Shown here one piece after another: positions 29,332 to 43,600 of a stretch of 64,000 bases of DNA (position 1 is the first letter of the stretch; the number at the start of each line of letters is the position of its first letter). The notes below the pieces were generated by a model, which saw only the letters and a program-made list of their open reading frames with translations, was not told the DNA's origin and did not search any database. This stretch comes from Anarhynchus alexandrinus (lineage: Eukaryota; Chordata; Aves; Charadriiformes; Charadriidae), in assembly GCA_008711295.1 (NCBI GenBank), contig VUYV01000047.1, forward strand, positions 671,987-735,986, written 5' to 3'. The position numbers were made by a program, and so were the translations under genes.

Positions 29332-29500
29332 GCAGGACGCGGGAGCCGCCGCCCCTCAACCGGCATCCATGAGCTGAGGCGCCGGGGCGGGAGCCAAGGC
29401 AGGAGCCGGGCGGAGCCGCCGCCTCAGGCCCGGCGGAGGAGCGGAGCGCGGCGCGGCCCCTCTTCCCGCCCCGCCAGGCCTCTCCTCACCACACCGCCNC

Positions 29501-30088
<588 letters not shown>

Positions 30089-33020
30089 TGAGAGAATAAC
30101 TATTTAGTCTACAAAGAATTAAAGAAAAAAAAAATAACCCACATGGCTTTCCGGAAGAATGATTCTCTACTGAAAAGTAAAACAAAAGCATCCATAGGAT
30201 TATGATCACCTTTCTCCAGTTACCACCCTTTCCTTCTGCACACTTGACTGGATTCCCGTTTTAACTCTTCTTGCTTGGCGTTAGGATGCTCTAATCTCCG
30301 AATGTGACACGAACACAAGCACTAGATGCTATGGCAGACTTCCAGCAAACAGGGGAAAGACACATTGTAGACTTGCTAAGTAACTTTTTTTTTTTCTCTC
30401 TTGATAGCCCTTAAAGATGGTTTGATTATTTTGGGGGATGGTTGGGGGAGGGGTACCATTTTCAGTGTATGCTTTCTGGTTCTACTTTTTTGATTATATT
30501 TTTTTTTCTTCTATCACTTGCTGTAGATTGCTACTTTTTTGCATTCATGCAGAATATGTTGATAGGTCTACTTCATCTAGTAAACTGAAAACTATTGCTT
30601 AAAATCAAACTGCAGTCTGTCTTTTTATATTAAGGACTTTTTTTAAAGTTCTGTTAATCTGTAACTAAGTAGTGACTCTCAGTCTGTCTTCATATCTCAG
30701 ACTAATAGTGAAACAAATTCTTGCCTACAGTGGCAGATAGTGAGAATACCATTGTAACATGTTCAAAGTGCATATCAGGCATAATGTTAACTAGGTAATG
30801 TAAGAACTGCTTTGAAATGTCAGCTGTGAAGTTCTGAACCATACATCATGCATGAGAAGGGATGCAAATGAGTTCCCCATACTACATAGCAACGATATAG
30901 CAAATAAGACATGAATGATGTAATAGTTCCAGGGTAGATACTGTTCAGTTTTTTCCTTGCATTGCAAACTTAACTGATGTTTAGCTGCAGTTTTTACTAC
31001 TCATGTCAGTCTCTGATTCAATGCAAGATAGGTTCCTTCCTGAAAATGCAGCAATAATGTGTAAGCATTGCAACAAGTTTTACTTTCAATCACAGATATT
31101 TAGGCAAAAATCTAGCACCAACTTGCCTGCCTTGCGATCGAGACAAATTGGTTTCGTCTCAAGGCAGTTGCAGATACCTAAATCTTAAAAGGATTTCTGA
31201 TTCTTTCTGACATGCATGTAGTGGAGAAAGAAAATTTTTTTTTTTTTTCCCATTTTGTAGACTTCTGAAGGCGCAAGTTCTGTGCTAATCTTTAGTTGAG
31301 CTCAGTAATTCTGACATCTGAATAATAGCCATTTTGAGGAATTCACTCATTGCTTTTAGTTTTCCAAGACTCGACTGAACTCATGCAAGTAGTTGCAGTC
31401 TTTGCCATCTCTCTCGGTAGCCGGTTGTTGCTGTAGTCCTGTAGGAAGGGAACTATGTTGGATGTCTGAAGCCCATTGAGTAACTACTAATGAGAGCGGG
31501 GAGGAGAGAGAGAGAGAGAGAGTATACGACTATGAATGTAAACTTCCATAATTAGTTCTTAAAGGGCAAGCAGCTCATTTGCCATATCACAGTTTGCAGA
31601 TGTGACTGGCAAAAAAAACCCCACCCAGAACGAGTATTAGTATAAAAACTCAATCAAGTATTAATGCTGGGTGCAAAAAATGTTAAAGCAGCTGGTTCTT
31701 ATTCAGCCTTAAGGATTAACTTCAGATTTCCTCAAGGAGTTAAACTCGATTGGGGAATTCTAGGAATGTATGCTACAAAACCAGAAGAAAATGGCTTTTT
31801 TTTCTTTTTTTTTTTTTCCAAGGATATAAGTTTTACATTAAATTGGGGGCATTACACTACATTTCTGCAGTGTTGACTCTGCATGCTAAGTACATTGTAT
31901 ATGGAGCTCTTACCAAAGATGTATGGAAAGATAAAAATACTGAATTCACTTCTGAAATTGAATGCTTTGGACCACTTAAAAGTTCCTTTAGGATATGGTT
32001 CCAAAAGACATCTCAATGTGGGTTGCAAATGGGACTGAATGGATTCTTGATGCTAGAAGATAGAGCATTGATTGACTAGAAGCCTTCCTAAGTTAAAGAG
32101 AGTCTGCAGAAGCTTAATGTGGAATAACTCTTAAATCTCAGCTCTAAAGAAGAGGAGGTGAGATGATTTTTTTTTTTTTCACTCAAGGCTTTTTGCCATC
32201 CAAAGATCATTGCTCTTTTTTCTAGCTTTTTTTTCTCTGTTGATGTAACTTAACAGGTAGTGTGGTGGTATAAAGACTAAAAATACAAGAATATGGTTAC
32301 TGTTTTCTTCTGGAGCATAAATAAAATAGCCAAGCACAAAGTAAATGCCTAAACTGGAAAACTTGAAGCTCTATTAATGGTTCTTGAACTTTCTTAAATC
32401 TATTCTCAGTCAACATGAAAACTTCAATAACTTCATTTTTTTGTCTAAGTTGATTTACTATGTTTTCTCTTTAAGTGCTGGGGCAGACTTCTTTGCTAGA
32501 CTTTGCATTAAGTTGAATTCACAATTTTGTATTTCCTTAGTAACTTTGTTATTCTGTTTTTGTAGGTGAAAGGAAACTGATTATGCTTCTGATTTTTTTT
32601 AATGTCTTTTTTTTTGGGGAGAAAAAGTTACTGAAACATGTGGCAGAGACTTCAAAAATAAATGGCCATTGCTACTGAACAAAATATAAAGGTTTCACTT
32701 TCAACATGTCTTTTATAGATTGTAGCTGAACCTCACCACGAACTAGTGGCTATCAGGCAGTAAACGTAGCCTGTAGGATACAGTGGCAATCTGTAAGAAA
32801 TCCTATGATTTAAAAACTAATCTGGAGTTTAAGTGCATCAATTTGTGTTCATGTGAATTTATGGAGTAAGTTTTGAATGGCGTTAATCGTGTCTGATAAG
32901 TGAATGAGTTTGTAGACTGTGATCTCCCTGACTAAAGTAAACAGGAATTTTGTGTTCTCAATATGGCTGTAGTGTTGGTAAAGAACTAATAAGCAGAAAA
33001 TAAAGCAATTATACAGCGGA
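30089..33020 (+). other. ARF6: ARF6 3'UTR (probable extent)
   Basis: AT-rich transcribed-type sequence follows the stop codon with no repeat or gene. AATAAA signals lie at 32320-32325, 32657-32662 and 32999-33004; after the last the composition changes. Human ARF6 also has a long 3'UTR. It contains a GA microsatellite at 31504-31521 and several T runs. The exact cleavage site is inferred. Confidence 0.55.
31504..31521. repeat. (GA)n microsatellite
   Basis: A pure GA run of nine units in the ARF6 3'UTR. Confidence 0.85.
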
Positions 33021-36000
33021 GCTCTCCTGGTATGTTACTTATATTTAATTATGAGAGAAACAGAAAGGGGCAATATGGTGCTGGAGTAGAGCATTCTGCC
33101 GACATAAAGAGGTCTCTGTTCTGTATTTCACAGTTTTGAAAGCCTGTCTGTAATTCCTTTGAGACTTAGATTAGCGACTATTTTTATAAGTGGAAAGGAT
33201 GATACTTCTTTAATACTCCCACTCGCAGTTAACAATCTTTAGCAAACTTTAGTGTCAAATTTATACTGCCTCTGTGCCAGCCCCTGTAACTGGGGAAGGT
33301 GAGAGGGTACAGTGGGACTGTCCCTGAGCAGGACAGTGCCATGTTTCACGGAAGAAATTACTTGGTCGGAAAGGGAAGATATTAGGCCAGTGTAGAAAAT
33401 GCAGCAATGGCCAAAAGGGTCGATGAGTGAATAGGGGTGCTTGTGGAGTGACAGATGTGAAGCTGGGACGTCTTTGGTGCCTGAATAGGACACGAGCGAG
33501 CTGATGAAAGGACTTGGGCAGGTGCAGTGGGGAACGTGTGGGGGGGCTGGGACCCGAGTCGCAGGCTGGGGTGCATGCAGCCGCCGCCGTTACTGCAGCA
33601 GCTGCTGTCCTGCGGGCCCGCGGAGGGGCAGCGATGGCTCAGGAGCCCCCCGCGGACCCCAGCCTGAGCTGGGCTGTCAGGCTGCTCGGGCAGGGGCTTT
33701 GCTGACAGTGGGGACGGTGGAGGTTTTGAGGTGGCTCCCAGCACCTGCAGCTGCAGGTGTGAGGCCAGGCGTCAGCCGCTCAGAACTGTCTCCTTGTTGC
33801 AAAGCTTTTGGGAATCGCCAGGAAACATTAATTCAGGCAGGTGGGAGTAGCCGGGCGCAGGGGCGGTGGGCCCGCCACAGCTGCAATCCTCCGCAGAGCC
33901 TTTTTCTTCCTGGGTATTGAGGCTGGGCTCTGTCTACCTGCATGTCAGTTAAGGGTGCGGCTGTGTAAATGAACTTACTCTGACTTAATTAAACTCCTTG
34001 GAGTTTGGAGGCAAGGCTCCAGAAGAGTAAACTCATGTCTCTTTCATTGTAGTAGTTAGTCATTTTTCAGAATGTCAGTGCTTATCGTTTTAAATCAGAG
34101 CTTTGTTACAGCAGCAGTTAGCGTGACTCCTGAGAGCACCCTTCCCGAGCAGCGCCGTGACTCACGCTTCAGTGGGGCGCTTTTCCCAGTCACAGGGCTG
34201 CGGTCCTCATGGACAGGGTTCGGAAAAAATGTGCCTGCCATCCCTAATTGGAAATCAACGCTGCTAAGACGATAGTCCTCCCAAAGGATCATCATCAGTT
34301 TAAAAAAGTCGGTTGCATCATCAAAACAGCTGGCCACAACATCTGCGACGGCCGGTCGCTTCGCTGATGGACCTGAGCATTATTTCCCTTGTCGCTGGGA
34401 ACTGGGAATGGGAGAAGCGACTGCCGGGAGCGAAGAACTCTCTCTGGAGCGTGGAAGCAGCCGTGGTGTGGGCACCGTGACTCAGGCTTCCCACTAACGC
34501 ACGGTTGTGCTTTTTATCTTGGATTTGTTTCTAATATCTGTCCAGCCTGAAGGGCTCAGGATGTGGATTCTGAAATCACTTTGGCTTTGGTGCTTTCTGG
34601 AAAAAATAGCTTTCCCCTCACCTTGTGGGGGAAGTGTCAGCTTTCAAGGGCTGTTGGTGAGTTAGTGGCATCTCCACTTACTAACTCTGTTCCTCTTCTG
34701 AGGTCCTAAGCACGACTCCGGCACCGATGCTGCTCAAGTCTGTAAGTTTCAGAATTACGTCCAAGCTGATGCTTTCAGGTCTTCAGGCCGAGGTGGATGA
34801 CTTGAGCACCACCATCCTTCTCGCTTTCAAAATGTGGAGTGCCGCGAAGAGCAGGGTAATTTTAGCCCTGCCGTCAGTTCCGAAGGGGTGACGCGGGTGA
34901 GTCAGAGCCCCGTGGTGCTCACCGCGAGGGGCGCGTCCCCGGCGCGCGCCCGGAGCTTGTGTGAAAGGCGGCTTTTTATAGGCGGCAAACTGGGTATGTG
35001 GTGCATTGTCCAGGAAGTCGCTCTTCTCTTGCTTAAGAACAGGTATCTCTGGCCTCCTTAAAAAAGAGAGGAGGGGAAGAAAAAAAAATGAAATAAGTAA
35101 AGGTGTGAGTCATCTGCGGATTTCTCCAGCCTCAGAGTCTCAGCGGTTTAACAGGCTCAGGCCCTTGCTTCGCCTCAAGAGAAATGTTTTGCCTTCCAGA
35201 GGATGCGCTTCGCTCCTCTGGTACTGGTTTCTTTAGTTGTGTCTTTTAGGACAGCGTTAATTAGAAAAAATACTCAAGCAGGATTTAATGGGTGCCTGTT
35301 TTGTGAGAGATGGAAATTGATAGCGCTTGAAAATTGATAACGCTTGAAACACTGTGTTTTTTTCCATTCAGATGAGTGCAGCCTCGAGGGGGAACCACCA
35401 GCAGCTCCTGGCTCGGCACAGGTGCCCCTTGTGCCCCCGCTGCCCTTCAGAGTCGGTGAAAACTCCCTCAGTGGCTAAAAGAGAAGGAAGCCGAGGTGTA
35501 GATAACAAACTGAACTCCTGAACTTGTTCCTGTGTCTCTGCCTAGAATGGATTCCTTGTTTGAAATATAATGGGGGTAACGCTGCCATTTGGCTGGTTTA
35601 TGGGAGCGCGCTCTCGTTTCACATTTTGGGGGTGGGAAGTGAAAGACCTCGAGACGGCTCACGCTGCACTCGGCTGTCCTACGCCAGCCTCAGCCTCTGC
35701 GGTCAGAGGAGAGCAGGACCGGTGGGGTGGGCTGGCTGGCAGACCTTCAGTAGCGGGGGAATCATTTTCCCAGGCTCAACTAGGACTGTTTGAGAAGACT
35801 CTATTGCTCTCCGCATGCCTGAGCTGCAGCGATGCTTGTCCCCAAGCCCGTGAGGGTCCATCAGAGGGAGGTACCTCGTGGGGAAAGGGGCAGGCGGCCA
35901 GCCTCCAGCTCCTGCCTGGATCCTCGCAGTTGGGGACGGAGAGGAGTGGAGGAAGGCATCCAGCCCCAAAATACCTCTGGCCTTCATCTGAAGCTGGTAT

Positions 36001-37487
36001 TCGATGAACAAACTCGTTATGGGAAGGGCAGGAGTTATATGGGTTTGCTGCGCTGGGGTAAGGCTGCAAGGTGGAACTGTCAGCCCGGTGCTGACAGCTT
36101 CTGACTTGGAAGTAACGTTTGCTTGGCATACTTTCTCAGCTGGAGACTTTGCACTTTGTGCGCGTGGAACGTGGGATTGCGCAGTCCTCGTGCTGTTAAT
36201 GTTTGCTGCTTTTGCCCTGAGGAGCTTTCTACATGTTTCCTTTCGAAAAACGGGGGGCTGTTGCGGAGCCGGCACTAACCCCGTGGCTGTTAACTTGCAG
36301 CTGCCGCCCATCAGCGGACCGAGGTGCGCTCGTGCAGTTATCCCATTAGCTTAACATCTGCCAGAACGCCCTTTCCCCACAGGGGCTGGATTAGTCTGGA
36401 ACTGACCCAGCTCCCCGGGAAGCTCTTCCTATCACGTACTTGTGGCTTTCAATCTGCTGCCCTAACTGTAACCAAACCCCGTGTCTGTCTCTCACCGTAG
36501 AGCAGGAAGATTTGCAAGCAAAGCAGTGATTTGGCTCCGGCTTTCCCTCCAAAGCAAGCCTGTCCGTCGAAGCGTTCAAATTGCATTGTGTTTAAGTGTT
36601 CGAATTACCTCTGATAGATCACATAGACACTCGTATTTTCGCTCTAAAGGGTTGTGTCGGCTGCGATGATCTGCTCTGGACTGGTTTTCACGTCAGCACC
36701 GAAAATAAAAGCGCTTCAAGGGGGAGGCGAGGGGCAGCAGCAGGCCAGACGCTGCTGGTGTGCTTGATTTCTTCTTGCTGCCTGATACAAAGGTTCGGGA
36801 CAAACTTCCCCAGCACCTGCTAGCTGGAAGACGAGCCAAGCTCAGCAAGGGCCGCGCTGAAAGTCGCTGGCGTCCGGCGCTGCATTATGGAAGGCGTTGA
36901 ATCGCTGCCAACGAGCTGTCCCTGGATCTCGCTCTGGCTCATCTTACAACCTTGGACTAGTTAATGAATTCAAAGTCCTCCAGCCTTTGCCTCCAAGCAT
37001 CTTGAGTATGTGGCGTGTGTGAGCCAGCGTCACCGTCGCCCGGGCTGGGACACTGCTGCCCGGATGCTGGTGATGCTCCTGGGCTGCTTCTGCCAGTCTC
37101 CTGTAGGCTGCAAAGGCACCTTTCATGCCTCGGACCTGCTCTGGCCACGTTTGCTCCAGCTTTCTGGCCCTCTTTAGGGAGGGATGGGAACATTTCAGAC
37201 CAGGGTAGTGACGCATTCTCCCTTAAGTAATGCAGTCTGCAGCCTTGCAGCTGCAATCTCAGGATCTCGGCTCCTGCCTTACCTGTTTGGCTGATACCTA
37301 ATGAAGAAATGATCTTCTGCATTTTCCCCTTGATAGGAGGTAACACTCTTACACAGTACCAAAGCTTCCCAGCTTTTGTTTCCATCACGGACCTTATGAT
37401 TTATGAAGGGGGATGCATCTCCCCTCGAGGATGAGCTACAGCTTTTTGCCTTGTTTGAAGTTGCCCACGGGTTTCCTTCTACCAAGG
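33021..37487. other. Intergenic, no gene recognised
   Basis: Alternating AT-rich and GC-rich DNA. Many open frames exist because of high GC, but none shows splice-bounded or family-like coding content. No named repeat. Confidence 0.5.
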
Positions 37488-37673
37488 CCTCCAGGTCAGA
37501 GCCTGAAACCCCTTGCTCCAACGCTACGCCTGCTTTTGCTCATGGTTGCCTCCAGGTTGGAGCCTGAAACCCCTTGCTCCAACGCTACGCCTGCTTTTGC
37601 TCATGGTTGCCTCCAGGTTGGAGCCTGAAACCCCTTGCTCCAACGCTATGCCTGCTTTTGCCCATGGTTGCCT
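37488..37673. repeat. Minisatellite, 61-base unit, about three copies
   Basis: Units at 37501-37561, 37562-37622 and 37623-37673 (partial) are nearly identical, each beginning GCCTGAAACCCCTTGCTCC with one-base phase changes. The first two are identical; the third has a few changes. 61 is not a multiple of three, so it is not a coding repeat. Confidence 0.92.
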
Positions 37674-40600
37674 CTATCACCGTGTCGGTGTTCCCCCCAG
37701 CCCCGCTGTGCCGTGGCCGTGCCGTGGGGGAGAAGGGACCGCACAGCTTCTCCTTCCCCTCTTCCAGGCTCTCCGGCAGCTCCCAGTCCTCCCGGAAACT
37801 CTCCGAGTAGCGAAACTGGTTAATCACGTTGATGCTGAAGGAGTGCTGGCATCCGAGCGGGATCTGTGGATTAACTCGTTCCACCCGGTGTTTGCCAACG
37901 TCTCGGCAGCCTGATGCATTATTCAGCCGCCGGGCTGCTTGCGGGCCTTCGGAAAAACCGGAGCTTCCCAACACTTGAGGGTTTTATGAATTGACGTATC
38001 TCCTCCGAAGCTCGCAGCTTCCTCCTCTCCTGGATTGCTAATTAACTGCAGGCTGCTTAATGCCGAGACCTGGAATATTTTGCTGCCGGTTCCCGTAGTC
38101 TGGAGAGGAGGCTTACGGCAAGCAGGCTTACTCCTGAGCTCTGACCCACCTCCCAGCAACCGCCTTTAAAAAAGAAGGTGCTATTTAAGGCATGGGATCC
38201 GTGGACGTGTTTAACATCTGCCAACTCCCCAGCATCCCCAGCTTGCCAAAAATGCACGCCGCGGCACCAGGGAAGGCTCTGGGACAGCCGTGCCGTGGCT
38301 GCGTGGGTACGACCCAGCCTGCTCACAAACCTGCAGTTCAAGCCGGGGCACTTGCAGATGACAGATAGGGAGGGTGAGGTGACTAATGAAGAAGAAATAT
38401 CCTGTTGCGCCCTCCTCGTAGGCAGCGATGTCTCACCACACCGATGGCAGATACGGGGAGGTTGGGGGGGGGGGGGCCCGGCCGGCCCCACAAGCCCTGG
38501 TTTTTCTTTTGCCTCCAGGTGTAGGAGAAAATGGGGAAAGGCAGAAGCTGTCATAGCTGGGATGCTCCTGGGGGAGGCAGGGGATGGAGGAAGAGGATGG
38601 GGGCTGCAGGAGGGTGGTGGGGACCGGTGGGTGACAGGTACGGGGCAGAGAGGCAGAGCAGTGCCTGGGGGGACGCTCTTTCTTCTTCAGAAGTGTTTCT
38701 TTCCATTGGTTTCAAATGCAAAACCTGCATCCTTTCCCATACTGCAATGACACCTGTGAGTTTATGCCGGCGGAAGGCATTTGCAGGGCCGTCAGGTACA
38801 AGACGATGATTTTCTGTCTTCTCCAATTTTTCAAGGTACTGCAGAGTTGTTGTTGTCAAAGCCTGTTCCCCGTTTTGGAAACATAATTGAAATTATGCAA
38901 ATGCTGGTGCAGCACTGGTGAGTGGCTGACGCGCTTAACAACCCGGCATAGCACCGCTCCGACCTGAAGCTGTTTTAGCACGAAAGCCCCGCGGCGGCCA
39001 GGGGGAGACTGGGGGCTCGGCCCCGCTCCTGCCGCCGCTCCTGGTCCCACCGGCGCCTGTGCCATGCGGCTGATCCTGCTCCGATGATGCTCAGAGCAAA
39101 GCGCAGAGCTCGCCGTGTTCATGCCGAAACACCCAGTGCTTGGAGCAGCGATGCTGTTGCTCGGCCGCCCTGGTGTTGCCAAAAGCCGTGGCGGTTGGGG
39201 TCCAGGGCTGTGTTGGGGGCGCAGGATGACCAAGCCATGCCGACTCGGGGGCCTGCTCGCTGGGACCAGAGAGTGGACGCTGGAGCATGATGCTTGAGGG
39301 ACCAGAGCAAAACTCTCCACACGAGGCTGCTCTTTGGGTCGCAACCCTGCTGCCCTCCAGAAACCCCACCACGCCCCGATGTGTGGTGGGGTACGAGTGC
39401 GGGGACGGTGCCTGGAGCCGGATACGGTTCTGATTCAGACCTGGGATGAGGTTTGGGCATTGCGCTGCTGACCTGGCCCTGGGAGGGCGGGTGAGGTGCT
39501 CTCGGCCGCCCTTTGGCTGGGCGGCACCGAAGCTGAGCCGGTGCTTTGCACCTCAGCCGCGAGGGTCGGCGGCGGCAGAGGTGACTAATGAAGGCTGGGC
39601 TCGTGGGAGAAGCCGGCTCGGCGGCATCTCGGTAGTGCTCTTGGAGCGGGATGCTGGGAGGGGCTGCCATGCAAAGGCAGAAGGCGAGGAGATCCTCGCG
39701 GAGCACAAAGTCCTTCTGCAGAGATTTGCAAGAGGGAGGAGGATTTTGCCAAAATAAAAGAGCTTCCCCACACGCGCACACCCATCTAGGCCTTTCCAAC
39801 CCCGTGTCCCTCAGCAGTTCCTCTTTTAGCGCTGCGTCTCCTAAAAAAAAAAAAAAAAAAAAGTGTTGACTGCAGCTTTTCTGGAGGCTGCAGCGCTCTC
39901 GCGTCGGATAACGCACAGCTTTTCCCCGGCCTCCTTCCCACTGCGGTTCCTAGGCTGACTGCAATCTTTTCCGGTCTGATCGCATGGCCAAGGAATGTAT
40001 GTGCATATACAGCGTGTGTCTGGAGTAAGTTAAGTGCCAACAACGAGGCTTTCGCGAGCAGCACAGAGGAAAAAGTGATGCCCAAGTTGCTGCTTCCCCA
40101 CTTCCCTCCGGGTTTGGGATGTCAACCCGACGGGCGACGGGCTGCTCCGTCCCGACCTCGGCGTCTCCTCCTGCGTCGCGGGTGTGCGGCAGCGATTTCT
40201 GCCTCTCCACGGTCAATAAAATCTTTGCCAACTGGAACAAAAAATATTAAATCCGGTTGGCTTGGAAGGTAACGCCGGCTAATAAATAAACGGGGTTGGA
40301 GAAAAAAAAAACCCCGGGTGATCCAGCGTCGCAAACAAGCGTGTCATTCAGCGCTCCCTGCGAGACACTGCGGGAGGGTGACGATAGTAATTAAGAAAGC
40401 AATTAATGCTAGACGTGAAGCTGCCTCCCAAAGACACAAGGAACTCCAGACTACAGCTGTGCTGGCATTGCTTGTCCTGGCAAAGACCCTGCTCGTGCTG
40501 GAAGGGGGAGGTGGCTCGTGGGGCGTTCGTTTGTGGGCTACTGGTCCATATTCTGGGAGAAGCACCGGGTTGGGGGCCCGGCATCCCCCGGCAGGTCCAA

Positions 40601-43600
40601 AACCTCCATCAGCTTTGGTGGGATCTGTGCTGCCCGCTCCCTCCCGCCAAAAACGTGGCTGGAAAATGCCAGCTGGGGCGGAGGAGCGGGAGGACCAGCA
40701 GCTTTTCCCCGCTGCCAGGGCCGGGTGATCCAGCGCAGCGGCGCGAGCTCCCCGAGCATCTTTCCAGGCCAGCTGCTTTGTCAGCTTGGAGCTCTTGGAA
40801 AAAAAAAAAAAAGAGCGGGATGATGTTTCTGTAGCAGAGCCAACATCTAACGCGCTCAACTTGGCTGCGGTCCGCGCGTGGGGCCGTGGTCAGGCACGGT
40901 GCTGGATGCAAAATGCCTTTAAATCTAGATCTAAATTAGATCTGAATCTAATTCTGTGCACTGGGGGTGAGCACACCCACCCCCTGCTCCGCACTGCCGG
41001 CGGCGGAACGGCAGGCTGCTGGAGATGGCCACCGAGCCCGGCGCAGCAGCACCAGCATGTCAGAGGGTATCTGTGCATCCCCAACCCAATCCCAAACTCG
41101 GGGGGTGAGAGTGGCTGGGAAAGCCAGTGGCAGGGCAGTTGAGCGGGGATGCGGGGAGGAGGGTGAGGGGTGGGGGGTGGTGATGATGACCCTTTCTGCA
41201 CCCACTCCTGCCTGTGGGCATCCGTCTGGTTTTTCTATTCACATCGCCCAACCTAATGTCCCGCTGGCAACAACGTGCAAACAGGAAAGCTGCCCAAATG
41301 CTGCTTTCTGCCTTTGCACACACTGTAATTAAAAGTGACAAAAACCCCAATGGCTGCTGCTAGCTTAAATTGCAAATGCTTATATATATATATATATATA
41401 TAAAAATTGTAAAGGTTTATCTATATTGGTGTTCGATGGATCCCCAGCTAAAAGCATCCCCTTCTTGGGATGCCTAACCACTGCCGGTGTCTGCAGGGAG
41501 GCTGGTGCTGGCTAAAACCCCGGAGGAGATGGGGGTAGTCGTGAGCCGGGACTGCAGAGCCCGACCCGGTCCTGCACAGACTTCCCAAACCTGAGCCCGG
41601 TGATGCCTGTTTGGACCCGGTGTTCTACTCCGGGGCAAAACCTTCACACTCAAGCCACAGCACTCCCTTTTTTGCTTAAACTAAAGCCCCTTCATGCCTC
41701 TTGATGGCTGCTGGGGGGGGTCATGGAAAGGAAAAAGGGCTTTGCCGTGGCTCCTTGGGGCTGTTGGGTGGTTATTTTGGGCAGACACATCATCCTTGCT
41801 TGGTTTGTGGAAGACTCACGGACTGGAGCTGGGCACTTCTGCCCTTTCTTTATCCAAGTGTGAAGCCTTGGGATCATCCCACCCCCTCCCATCTCAGCAG
41901 CTCTGTCTTCCTGGCACCAGCCCCCGTCTTCCCAAAATATCCCCTCCACAAAGCTCTCACAGCTCAGACTGCCCCGACAGCGTTTGCAGGGCGTTGCCTG
42001 TGGGCCTTTCCACTAAATTATATATAACACTTGGGTTTGGGTTGGATTTTTTTTCGGAAGGAAATCTGTTGCCAAGCAATATAGCTGTGGCCCTGCTTTC
42101 TCCTCCCAAACCGAGACCTAAAAGCGCGTGTACGTCTGAAGACCTCACAGGTCTGAAGTGGGGTCGCAGGAGGCTGGAACAGGTATCTGGTGGAAAAGCC
42201 GCTGGTGGGGCTGGGAGAAGGTTTCCCTTTCATTTTCTGGAACCTGCAAAGTTGGAAGTGAAGAGTTGTTTGATCCCAGAGGCTGCAAGAGATATGGGGG
42301 ATCCTGAGAAACCCTAAGGAGTCCTGTGGGGAGGGCAGCAGCGAGGTCTCCCCATGGTTTTACACAGTCTCCTGGAAAGCACATCATGTAAAAACATCGG
42401 GTTTTCCCCAAAAAAGAAGGGTGCTGCGATGCATGGATCAACCCTGGCGCAGAGCCATTTGGGGAGGGTCAAATCTCAGCGCCGCAAAGCCGGAGAGCAA
42501 ACATCGGCGCCGGCAATCGCGCCGCTCCTCAATCAGTGGCGTCAATATTGACCCAAGTCCTGCACCCGGGAGGCTGATGGTGCCCGCTCGCCTCCTGGGG
42601 AAAGCTCCTGTGGGAACGATGGCACCGACCCTGGGATTGACTTTGGCCCCAGTGTCGATGAGCATCACCCGGGGTGGAGGGTGGGGGTGCCGTGGTTTCG
42701 CTTCAGGCATAGCCAGGCTGACACCCCGAAACAGAACCGCAGGAGGGTTTCGCCTCACAGCAAACCGGAGGGACACCAAGTTTTCCTGATTTTTTCCCCA
42801 GCTGTTCAGCTTCGGAGGGAAGTCGCACCGGCGTGCTTTCCTCATTAACCGCCCTCATATTTTCCAGACAGAGCCTCAGTGTGCAACGCTGTAAATTAGA
42901 GTCATTCTCCTTTCTCAGCTGAGGTTGCTTAAGGAGCTGTGATTTATCCGGGTGCCAGCAAGACCCCATTTCCCACCACGAGCCTGCAGAGGCACCAGGA
43001 TGCCTCATCCCCCACTGCCACACGTGTGTTGTGTCCCCCCCCCGCCCCCGTCTTCCCTTCTTTTATCTCTCGAATGTGTCTTATACATAACGTGCAGCTA
43101 AAACGAAAGCAAGAAGGTCAGCGGGAGCCGGCAGCGCCTGCGGGATGTGGCTCTGCAAACTCCCCGTACCCGGGGCAAGCTGCGATCGGAGCCAGAAAGA
43201 TGTTTAACCCAGGAGCAAACCCCAATTTCGGCCCAAGGCTCGGCCGACAGTGCCGAGGGTTTGGCCAGCCCGGGTGTGCGCGCGAAGGCAGGCTGTGATT
43301 TGCATTGCCAGATCACAAGTTGCTTTTTAAGGATGTGACCTAATTAAGTTTCAGCTCTTTTCAATATGATTTTCATACTCACACGGCTTTTTTTGACCTG
43401 TGTAACCAGCCGCCCCGGCAGGGATGTTTCAGGCTTGGAAGTGGAAGAGGAGAAAACATCTAAATTCCTCCTGGGAGCGGCTGCGGAGGCGAACCCTGAG
43501 GTCTCTCCAAAGGCCCTCTCTGCTCCCAAGTTTCACTCTCCATCGTGAAGCCGATGGGCTCACGGGGCTCTCCCCATCCCTCCGAACCAGCTTTTCTTCC

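Noticed and set aside
39119..39916. 265-codon open frame on the minus strand
   Set aside because: Spans a long T run giving polyphenylalanine and has no recognisable domain; typical of GC-rich intergenic DNA.
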